From contig CAYXVU010000251.1 of NCBI GenBank assembly GCA_964468725.1, positions 1 through 8,720 of the forward strand: 8,720 nucleotides of DNA. Direction: 5' to 3'. Below the pieces are notes generated by a model. That model searched no databases. It was not told the origin of the DNA and saw only the letters and a program-made list of their open reading frames with translations. Numbering within the stretch: the stretch's first letter is position 1; each line of letters begins with the position of its first letter. Source of the DNA: CAYXVU01 sp964468725 (GTDB lineage: Bacteria > Acidobacteriota > Blastocatellia > UBA7656). Made by a program: the position numbers and the translations under genes. Of this stretch, positions 1-6,900 are shown one piece after another.

Positions 1-1
1 G

Positions 2-910
2 CGCGAAAACTCGGCATACGAAGATGTGGCGAGCAAGTTTTGGGAGCACTTTCTCTATATCGCCAACGCCATCAACCATCTGGGCGATGACAGCGACCGG
101 CTATGGAATGAAGAAGATGGCTTCTATTACGACGTGCTCTGTCTGCCCGATGGCGACGGCTTCCCGATGAAGGTGCGTTCGATGGTCGGCTTGATCCCGC
201 TCTTTGCCATCGAGACGCTGGAGCCGGAGATTCTCAACCATCTGCCCGCTTTCAAGCGGCGACTGGAATGGTTCATCGAGAACCGCAGAGATTTGATTCG
301 CAATGTCGCCTGCATGAGGACGGTCGGCGAAGCCGAACGCCGCATGCTCTCCATCGTTGACCGCGACCAGTTGCGGCGCGTGCTGCGCGTGATGTTGGAC
401 GAAAACGAGTTCCTCTCCGAGTACGGCGTACGCGCTTTGTCGCGCCATCATCTCGACAACCCCTACGTGCTGCGCGTCAACGGAATGGAGCATAGCGTGC
501 GCTATGAGCCTGCTGAATCGAGCACCGGGCTGTTCGGCGGCAACTCGAACTGGCGCGGCCCGATCTGGTTTCCGGTCAATTTCCTCATCATCGAATCACT
601 GCAAAAGTTTCATCATTACTTGGGCGATGACTTCAAAGTCGAATGCCCGACCGGCTCCGGCCAGATGATGACCCTTTGGGAAGTGGCGGCGGAGATTTCG
701 CATCGGCTGACGCGCATCTTTTTGCAAGATGAGCAGGGGCGTCGCCCGGTCTTCGGCGGCATCGAGAAGTTTCAATCCGACCCGCACTGGCGCGATCTGA
801 TCCTCTTTCACGAATACTTTCACGGCGACAATGGCGCGGGCATCGGCGCTTCGCATCAGACCGGTTGGACAGGATTGGTCGCCAAGCTGATTCAACAAAG
901 CGGCGAATAA
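2..910 (+). CDS. GH63/MGH1-like glucosidase, C-terminal part (5' truncated by window edge)
   Basis: This is the C-terminal 302 residues of an (alpha/alpha)6-barrel glycoside hydrolase of the GH63 / mannosylglycerate-hydrolase-like type. The reading frame is open from base 2, so the GTG at base 26 is internal and the true start lies left of the window; full-length relatives are usually 800-900 residues. Visible landmarks, numbered from the first in-window codon, are RLWNEEDGFYYD (33-44), KVRSMVGLIPLFA (57-69), GGNSNWRGPIWFP (179-191) and a C-terminal FHEYFHGDNGAG (269-280) followed by SHQTGWTGL. By family analogy, Glu271 in the HEYF motif is a candidate catalytic base; the general acid would lie upstream, out of view. 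No membrane segment is visible in this part. The gene ends with TAA 79 bases before a lipoprotein gene on the same strand. Family members act on alpha-glucosides or glucosylglycerate-type compounds; the actual substrate cannot be read from this fragment. Confidence 0.88.
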   Translation, partial: RENSAYEDVASKFWEHFLYIANAINHLGDDSDRLWNEEDGFYYDVLCLPDGDGFPMKVRSMVGLIPLFAIETLEPEILNHLPAFKRRLEWFIENRRDLIRNVACMRTVGEAERRMLSIVDRDQLRRVLRVMLDENEFLSEYGVRALSRHHLDNPYVLRVNGMEHSVRYEPAESSTGLFGGNSNWRGPIWFPVNFLIIESLQKFHHYLGDDFKVECPTGSGQMMTLWEVAAEISHRLTRIFLQDEQGRRPVFGGIEKFQSDPHWRDLILFHEYFHGDNGAGIGASHQTGWTGLVAKLIQQSGE

Positions 911-917
911 TCGTAAC

Positions 918-970
918 GGCTGCGATAGTCGGCCATCACTGGCGTAAGAAGCTCGCCGCCTATCGCAGCC
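918..970. repeat. Perfect 11-bp inverted repeat in the 911-989 spacer
   Basis: GGCTGCGATAG (918-928) is exactly reverse-complementary to CTATCGCAGCC (960-970), with 31 bases between. Inside the arms, GGCG (941-944) can pair with CGCC (954-957), giving a nested stem-loop. No T-run follows on the plus strand, so it is not a standard intrinsic terminator. The right arm ends 11 bases before the ribosome binding site of the lipoprotein gene, so in a read-through transcript it would sit in the 5' leader. It could be an attenuating or stabilising RNA structure, or a dyad for a DNA-binding protein. Confidence 0.55.
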
Positions 971-981
971 CGGATCAAGAC

Positions 982-987
982 AAGGAG
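982..987 (+). promoter_or_regulatory. Ribosome binding site AAGGAG, unusually close to the ATG
   Basis: AAGGAG lies only 2 bases before the ATG at 990. The next codon is TTG at 993, which would give a spacing of 5 bases. Initiation at the TTG is therefore possible and would shorten the lipoprotein precursor by one residue, without affecting the mature protein. Confidence 0.6.
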
Positions 988-989
988 AG

Positions 990-1517
990 ATGTTGAAACG
1001 GATACGCACACACATCATCATCGCAATCGTCGGCTGCCTTTGGCTGAGCGGTTGCCAAACTTCGAAACCCTCTGACAGCACAGCGAACCGCAACAGCGCG
1101 GTTGGCGTAGCCCCGTTCTTCACTTATGAAGGAGGGCTGGCGCTTAACGGCTATGACCCGGTGGCCTATTTCAACGCTGGTAAAGCCGAAGCCGGACGCA
1201 GCGAGTTCGAGGCCGACTGGCAAGGCGCAAAGTGGCGGTTTGCGAGCGCCGAAAACCGGCAAACTTTTTTGCGCGACCCGAACCAGTATGCCCCGCAATA
1301 TGGCGGCTACTGTTCATGGGCTGTCGGTCATGGCTATACCGCGAAAGGCGACCCCGAAGTTTGGGAGATCGTCAATGGCAAGCTCTACCTCAACTATAAC
1401 CGAGACGTGAAACAGAAATGGGAGCCAGAGAAAGCGGCGCTGATTATTAAAGGCGATGAAAACTGGCTCTCGTTTCAAAAGAGCAAGCCCGAACATAAAG
1501 GCGAAGGCTCGAACTAG
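990..1517 (+). CDS. YHS domain-containing lipoprotein
   Basis: This is a 175-residue exported protein. Residues 1-22 form a lipoprotein signal: basic N-region (K3, R4, R6), hydrophobic stretch 9-19, and lipobox LSGC with Cys22 as the lipidation site. Residue 23 is Gln rather than Asp, so nothing indicates inner-membrane retention. A YHS-type domain covers about 48-145: GLALNGYDPVAYF (49-61), KWRFASAENRQTFL (81-94), QYAPQYGGYCSWAVGHGY (99-116), DPEVW (121-125) and GKLYLNYN (130-137). The family occurs in periplasmic or lipoprotein form and is suspected of metal handling or redox work, with no settled function. Cys108 in the YGGYC motif and His114 are the obvious candidate ligands; this is inference. 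The gene lies between two glycan-hydrolase genes on the same strand, with spacers of 79 and 164 bases, so co-transcription is possible but not shown. Family assignment is firm; the physiological role is unknown. Confidence 0.88.
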   Translation: MLKRIRTHIIIAIVGCLWLSGCQTSKPSDSTANRNSAVGVAPFFTYEGGLALNGYDPVAYFNAGKAEAGRSEFEADWQGAKWRFASAENRQTFLRDPNQYAPQYGGYCSWAVGHGYTAKGDPEVWEIVNGKLYLNYNRDVKQKWEPEKAALIIKGDENWLSFQKSKPEHKGEGSN

Positions 1518-1592
1518 AGCCGGTTGGCATACCCTGTTTTGCTCTTCGACTGTCTCCTCGTGACATCAAAGTTGAAGTTTGTGTTGAAGAAC

Positions 1593-1616
1593 CGGCAGGT
1601 CACGGTGAGACTGCCG
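1593..1616 (+). other. Weak imperfect hairpin in the 1518-1681 spacer
   Basis: CGGCAG (1593-1598) pairs with CTGCCG (1611-1616), and TCA (1600-1602) with TGA (1606-1608) inside, giving a short bulged stem 65 bases before the debranching-enzyme start. No T-run follows. The rest of this 164-base spacer shows no gene, no clear terminator for the lipoprotein gene and no promoter I would defend. A second, distant pairing, GCCGGTT (1519-1525) with AACCGGC (1590-1596), would compete with this hairpin. Confidence 0.25.
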
Positions 1617-1663
1617 CCCTTCTCGGTGGCAACCGCCAGAGGGGATCAAAAGTAGCGAATGGG

Positions 1664-1671
1664 AAAGGTGA
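1664..1671 (+). promoter_or_regulatory. Ribosome binding site (AAAGGTGA) of the debranching enzyme
   Basis: AAAGGTGA lies 10 bases before the ATG at 1682. It supports that start, which also places the conserved N-terminal EWLETNGIGG motif about 19 residues in, as expected for the family. Confidence 0.5.
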
Positions 1672-1681
1672 GCGAAAGACA

Positions 1682-3709
1682 ATGATTGCATTTAATCGAA
1701 CCATCTGTAACGACCTCGATGCGGCGTCCCGACGCGAGTGGTTAGAGACTAACGGCATCGGCGGGTTTGCGTCCTCAACCATCACCGGACTGAACACGCG
1801 GCGTTATCACGGATTGCTCGTCGCCGCCACAGCGCCGCCGGTTGGTCGTATGGTCTTGCTCGCCAAACTCGAAGAGACGTTGGTCATTGACGGGCGACGT
1901 TTCGATCTCTCCGCCAATCGCTACCCTGGCACCATTCACCCGCAAGGTTATCAATACCTGAAAGCCTTTCGACTCGACCCGTTTCCCATCTTCACCTATG
2001 AAGTCGAAAGCGTCGAAATCGAAAAGTCGGTCTTCATGATCTACGGCGAGAACAGCACGGTTACCACCTACTCCCTGCGCACAACCAGCGCCGTATGTCA
2101 CGATTGTTTTTTGGAAGTGCGTCCGCTCATCGCCTTTCGTGATTATCACAGTACGATGCACGAAAACTCCGCGCTTGACGGGCGCGTCGAAAGCCAGCCC
2201 GATCTGGTTAGCGTGCAGCCTTACGCAGGAGGGCCGACGCTCTATTTGGCGCATGACGCGACCGCGATTGATGCGACCGGGTATTGGTATCGCAACTTCG
2301 AATTGCAAGTCGAACAAGAGCGCGGACTCGATTTCAAAGAAGACCTCTTCGCTCCTTTATCATTGATCTTCGAATTGAATACGCGCACCGCAGCAACGAT
2401 CATCGCTTCGACCGAAGCGCGCGAGGTCAGGCAAGCCGCGCACTACCGAGAGACAGAAATCGCCAGACGGGCGGCCATCGCCTCATCCGTCCCGGTTGAT
2501 AGCGAACTGGTGCGCGCACTCTTTGTGGCAGCCGATCAATATATCGTGTCGCGTGCCGACGGTAAGACAGTCATCGCAGGCTATCACTGGTTCGGCGATT
2601 GGGGGCGTGACACCATGATTGCGCTGCCGGGGTTGACGTTGGTGACCGGTCGCACGGAAGTTGCTAAAAGCATCCTCAGCGAATTTGCTCGCCACCTTGA
2701 TCGGGGCATGCTGCCAAATCGCTTCCCGGACGCTGGCGAGACGCCGGAATACAACACCGTTGACGCGACACTTTGGTACTTCGAAGCCATTCGCGCGCTA
2801 CTCGATTACACCGGCGATGAAGAGTTTGTGAAGGCGAATCTCTATGCGGCGCTGACCGACATCATTGATTGGCACGTGCGCGGGACGCGTTTCGGCATCC
2901 GTATGGACGAAGACGGGTTGCTCGCATCCGGTGAAGAGGGCGCACAGTTGACGTGGATGGATGCGAAAGTCGGCGATTATGTGGTCACACCCCGACGCGG
3001 CAAGCCCGTCGAGATTCAGGCGCTTTGGTATAACGCGCTGTGTGTGATGGAAGAGTTGGCCGCCCGCTTCGATGATGCAGAGTCGGCAAAGCGATATGGC
3101 GCGATGGCGGCGCGTGCGAAGCAAAGCTTCAATCGTCTCTTTTGGAATGAAGAGGCCGGATGTTTATACGACACAGTTGATCGGGACGCGCGGGATGGGG
3201 CGATTCGCCCGAATCAGATATTTGCCGTCAGCCTGCCCTTCTCTATGCTCTCACAAGAGAAGGCCAAGCGGGTTGTGGAGACGGTAGAGCGCGAACTCCT
3301 GACGCCGCTCGGACTGCGCAGCCTCGCGTCCGCAGACCCGCACTACATCGCAAAATATGAGGGCGGCGTGTGGGAACGCGATGTCTCTTATCATCAAGGC
3401 ACCGTATGGGCATGGCTGATGGGAGCCTTTATCACGGCAACCATTCGCATCAACGGACAGAGCGGCAGTCGCGCCAGCCGGGCGCGGGCGCGCGCCGCCG
3501 AGTGGTTAGCGGCTTTTCACGACCATCTGAGCGATGCGGGCTTGAATCACATCTCAGAGATTTTCGATGCCGATTCGCCGCATACGCCGCGCGGCTGCAT
3601 GGCGCAGGCGTGGAGTGTGGCCGAAGTGCTGCGCGCCGCAGTTGAAGACGTCTATGCGATCAAGCCCGCCAGCCGCTCCGCAGGCAAGAAAGAGAGGGCA
3701 AAAGTATGA
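1682..3709 (+). CDS. Amylo-alpha-1,6-glucosidase (glycogen debranching enzyme, prokaryotic GDE type)
   Basis: This 675-residue cytoplasmic enzyme is predicted to hydrolyse alpha-1,6 branch points in glycogen or related glucans. The N-terminal GDE_N-type beta domain (about 15-250) opens with EWLETNGIGGFASSTITG (19-36) and TRRYHGLLVAAT (39-50). The C-terminal catalytic (alpha/alpha)6 domain (about 270-655) carries YHWFGDWGRDTMIALPG (301-317), GMLPNRFPD (342-350), EYNTVDATLWY (356-366), LTWMDAKVGD (423-432), VEIQALWYNAL (443-453), RPNQIFAVSLPFSML (509-523) and WERDVSYHQGTVWAW (564-578). Acidic residues in the WGRD (Asp310), WMD (Asp427) and SEIFDAD (Glu626 region) motifs are candidate active-site residues by family analogy. 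Length is normal for the short prokaryotic GDE family; no transferase domain is present, unlike eukaryotic debranchers. There is no signal peptide. The last residues, KKERAKV, are basic, and their codons supply the ribosome binding site of the next gene, which overlaps this one by 4 bases. The GH63-like enzyme upstream supports a role in alpha-glucan or glucoside turnover. Confidence 0.93.
   Translation: MIAFNRTICNDLDAASRREWLETNGIGGFASSTITGLNTRRYHGLLVAATAPPVGRMVLLAKLEETLVIDGRRFDLSANRYPGTIHPQGYQYLKAFRLDPFPIFTYEVESVEIEKSVFMIYGENSTVTTYSLRTTSAVCHDCFLEVRPLIAFRDYHSTMHENSALDGRVESQPDLVSVQPYAGGPTLYLAHDATAIDATGYWYRNFELQVEQERGLDFKEDLFAPLSLIFELNTRTAATIIASTEAREVRQAAHYRETEIARRAAIASSVPVDSELVRALFVAADQYIVSRADGKTVIAGYHWFGDWGRDTMIALPGLTLVTGRTEVAKSILSEFARHLDRGMLPNRFPDAGETPEYNTVDATLWYFEAIRALLDYTGDEEFVKANLYAALTDIIDWHVRGTRFGIRMDEDGLLASGEEGAQLTWMDAKVGDYVVTPRRGKPVEIQALWYNALCVMEELAARFDDAESAKRYGAMAARAKQSFNRLFWNEEAGCLYDTVDRDARDGAIRPNQIFAVSLPFSMLSQEKAKRVVETVERELLTPLGLRSLASADPHYIAKYEGGVWERDVSYHQGTVWAWLMGAFITATIRINGQSGSRASRARARAAEWLAAFHDHLSDAGLNHISEIFDADSPHTPRGCMAQAWSVAEVLRAAVEDVYAIKPASRSAGKKERAKV
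3691..3698 (+). promoter_or_regulatory. Ribosome binding site (AGAGAGGG) inside the end of the debranching-enzyme gene
   Basis: A purine-rich AGAGAGGG lies 7 bases before the ATG at 3706, within the codons for the basic C-terminal tail of the preceding enzyme. Together with the ATGA stop/start overlap, it indicates translational coupling. Confidence 0.55.
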
Positions 3710-3972
3710 TGGGCTTCGATTACGTGCGCCGCGACTGCACGGCGTTTCAAGCCTGCCTCGACTCCTTCCTCAATGGCGAACTCAATGGCAACACCATCTG
3801 CGAAGTTGCCCGTCACCTCAAAGCCTGTCTCCTCTGTTACCAAGCCCTGCTCATCCGTCAGCGTTTGCGCGATCACCTGCAACGCGCTGTGCGCAGGGAA
3901 TCTGCGCCGCCAACCCTGCAAGAGAAGATCAAAAGCAGTCTGCGCCAAAATGCTGCGCCGAAATTCGCCTGA
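3706..3972 (+). CDS. Small zf-HC2 / ZAS-type putative anti-sigma-like zinc-finger protein
   Basis: This 88-residue soluble protein has the spacing of the zinc-binding anti-sigma (ZAS, zf-HC2) fold: Cys11 early, LDSFLNGEL (18-26), then His37-x3-Cys41-x2-Cys44 (motif HLKACLLC). Two helical, charged stretches follow: 49-64 and 70-82. There is no transmembrane segment and no C-terminal periplasmic domain, so it resembles cytoplasmic ZAS proteins rather than membrane-tethered anti-sigma factors. Known relatives bind ECF sigma factors and often respond to redox through the Cys/His zinc site. No sigma-factor gene lies next to it here, which is unusual. The start overlaps the stop of the debranching-enzyme gene in an ATGA arrangement; a second ATG (3709) directly follows and would remove one residue. 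Being a real gene is well supported by the motif and coupling. An anti-sigma role is inference; it could be a regulator or adaptor with another partner. Confidence 0.8.
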   Translation: MMGFDYVRRDCTAFQACLDSFLNGELNGNTICEVARHLKACLLCYQALLIRQRLRDHLQRAVRRESAPPTLQEKIKSSLRQNAAPKFA

Positions 3973-3989
3973 TACTCAACCGCCACTCC

Positions 3990-6900
3990 TCAATTCTCTC
4001 CCTTCACGATGGCAGCGTCGAGGCCATCTAGATCAAGAGCGTCGGGGGCGGCCTCGCCGGTTGGCGTTTCACGACTCTCTTCCGGCGCTAGACCTTCGTG
4101 CGCCTCCCACTTGATGAGTTTCAAATCGAGCACGACGATTGAATAAATCACCGGAACCAATAACAACGTAATAAAGGTCGCCGCCGTCAATCCGCCGATC
4201 TGCGCGTAACACATCGGCTCCCACAACGGGCCACCGTGTGCGGCCAGCGGGAACAAAGCAATCACCGTTGCGCCAACCGTTATCAACACCGGTCGCAGTC
4301 GCATGATTCCCGCATCGAGCAACGCCTCTTTGAGCGGCTCGCCTTCCGCCTGCTTCTCTTCGATGAAGTCGAAAAGTACGATGATGTGACTGACAATGAC
4401 GCCGACGAGGCTGACGATGCCGAGAAACGCCATGAACCCGAACGGCGAACCCATCAGCCACAAGACCGCCAACGCGCCGACCGTGCCATAGGGCACGGCG
4501 GCAAACACGATCAAGGGCTTGATGGCGCTTTTGAATTGAAAGACCAGAGTTAGAAAGATGGCCGCTACGGAGATTCCCAAGACGATGGCGAGGTCACGAA
4601 AGCCTTCGTCTTGTGACTCTTCTTCGCCGCCGATCTCCATGTGATAGCCGGGCGGTAAGCCCTTTGCGAAGGCCTCGAGTTGAGGCCGCGCCGCCGCCAT
4701 CACTTCGCTAGCCAACACCCCTTCGACGGGCGAACAGGAGACCGTGATCGTGCGAAATTGATTGCGCCGTCGCAGCTTCTCCGTCTGCATTTGATAGGAG
4801 ACCGACGACACCTGTCTGAGCGGCACGCGCTGCGAGCCGGAAGATGAATAGACATAGAGGTTGTTGATGTCGTCGAGTCGCGCGCGCTCTTCCATGCGCA
4901 ACTGGGCGACGACCGGAATCTGCTTATCGCCTTCGCGCAGCGAGGTGAGACGGTAGCCGCTCAAGGCGGTCGCCGAAGCTGCTGCGACATCGAGGTTGGT
5001 AATCCCGGTCAGATTTGCGCGATCCGAGTCGGTCTGTAACTTGACCGTAAAGCTCTCGTCGCCCCAATCGTCGCGCGGTCGCGCCGCTTCGGGAATGGCG
5101 CGAAAGATGTTCATCACCGCTTCGGCCTGTGCGCGCATGGTCGCTGCATCATCGCCCGAAATGCGAATCGAGACCGGCAAGCCGACGGCTTTGCCCGATT
5201 CCAGTTGGCGCACGTCTATGCGGGCTTCGGGAATCTTTGCCGACAGCGCCTCTTGCATCGGCGCGACCAGATGCGCGGTTTCGTGTTTGTCAATCACTTC
5301 GATGATGATCTGCGCGTAGTTGAGTTGTTGCTGTTCAGGCGAAATCGAAAACCAGAATCGCGGCCCGCCTCCGCCGACAAAAGTGGTCAGCGAGCGCAGC
5401 AATTCGTGCGGCTTGCCTTCGTCTTCCGGGTGCGCTTCGCCGTACTCTCTGAAGACCTCACGAATGACCGTTTCCGTACGGCGGGCGACCTTGTTGGTCG
5501 CTTCCAGCGGCGCGTCTTCGGGCAGCCATACATCAACGTAGGCGAGATAGGAGAGATCTTTGGGAAAGAATTGCGTCTTCAGTTGGCTCATGAAAAATGC
5601 GCCGAGCGCCAGAAACGCCAGCGAACCGACCAGCACTTTCCAACGATGATTGATCGCCGCTGTGCCGATGCGATAGTACCACGCCGCGAAGCCTTGCTGG
5701 CGGCGTTCGTGCATGGGACGTTCCGCTTTGGATTTGACCAGGTAGTAACCGAGCAACGGAATGAAGGTCATCGAAGCGAGGCGAGAAGCAACCAAAGAGC
5801 AGGTAATCACCACCGGCATGCTGTAGAGAAATGCGCCCGTATCGCCGCCCAGACTGAGAAACGGCAGGTAGGCGACGATGTTCGTAATCGTCGCAAACAT
5901 GATCGCGCCCGCCAGCTTCGTTGGCCCCAACCACGCGGCGATGAGCGGCGGATGGCCGATTGCCAGCTCTCGTTTGATGGCGTCACCGGCAACCACCGGG
6001 TCATCAACCAGCAAACCGAGCGCGATAATCAAGGTGGCAATCGAAATTTGTTGCAGATCTATGTTGAGGACATGCATCATTCCGAAGGTCATCGCCAAGG
6101 TGATCGGGATGGCCAACGCCATCAGCAACGCTGACCGCCACTCCCAAAAACCGATAAGCGAAACCAACACCACCAAAATGATCGCTTCGTACAGACTGAC
6201 CATAAACAGGTCAACACTCTCTTCCACCTGTCGCGGTTGGTCGCTGGTGCGCGCCAGCGTCAAGTCGTCGGGCAATTGCGACCCCATTCCGGCAAGCGCC
6301 TGATCGACAGCCTCTCCGAACTTACCGATGGTCTCGCCCGAACGCATCTGCACCGACAAGGTAACGGCGCGCGTGCGTTGCCAATTGCCCTGGGCATCTT
6401 TGCCATTGAAGAAGTTCAAGTAACGCGCCGGGTTTTCATAGGCACGTGAGATGTCGAAGAGGTCGCGCAGATAGACCGGCGCGCCGGATTTCGAGAAACT
6501 CACCACCACATCGCCGATCTCATTTTCACTCTTGAATTCGCCCGACGGATCAATGGTGACATTCTTACCTTGCACATCAATCTGCCCGCCCGCGACGGTG
6601 AGGTTGCGGCCTTTCAAAATGTTCGGCAGTTGCGATAGCGTCACGCCGTAAGAGGCCAGTCGTTCTTGCGAATAGACCAGATAGACTTTTTCATCGAGCA
6701 GTCCTTTGCGCTCAACCTTCGACACCTGCGGCAGGGTCTTGAGCGTCTTCGCAATGCGGTCGGTGAAGTCATCGAGTTCGCGGTAGGTGTATTTGTCTCC
6801 GGCGACCGCAGCGATGCGCGCTTGCGTCTCTTTAGGGTCGCGAATGATGGCGGCTTCCCAGGTATCGGGATGAAAACCCGACGCCTGCATCCGTTCGCGG

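Noticed and set aside
26..28. GTG as a start codon of the first gene
   Set aside because: The frame stays open to base 2 with in-family residues before it, and the visible protein is only the C-terminal third of the family length. The gene is cut by the window edge.
596..1123. 175-residue minus-strand frame spanning the glucosidase end and the YHS gene start
   Set aside because: It overlaps two well-supported genes on the other strand and shows no family motif.
1519..1596. GCCGGTT / AACCGGC inverted repeat as a terminator for the YHS gene
   Set aside because: The arms are only 7 bp, lie 64 bases apart and have no T-run, so chance is a sufficient explanation.
1775..2317. 180-residue minus-strand open frame within the debranching-enzyme gene
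   Set aside because: It is antisense to conserved GDE N-terminal motifs, has no domain and no ribosome binding site I can see, so it is a shadow frame.
3567..4031. 154-residue plus-strand frame over the debranching-enzyme end and the zinc-finger gene
   Set aside because: It is low-complexity Arg/Pro/Ser sequence out of frame with two supported genes.
5205..6134. 309-residue open frame on the plus strand opposite the RND permease
   Set aside because: The composition is rich in Arg, Gln and His with no recognisable domain. It lies wholly antisense to an unmistakable RND coding region, so it is a codon-bias shadow.
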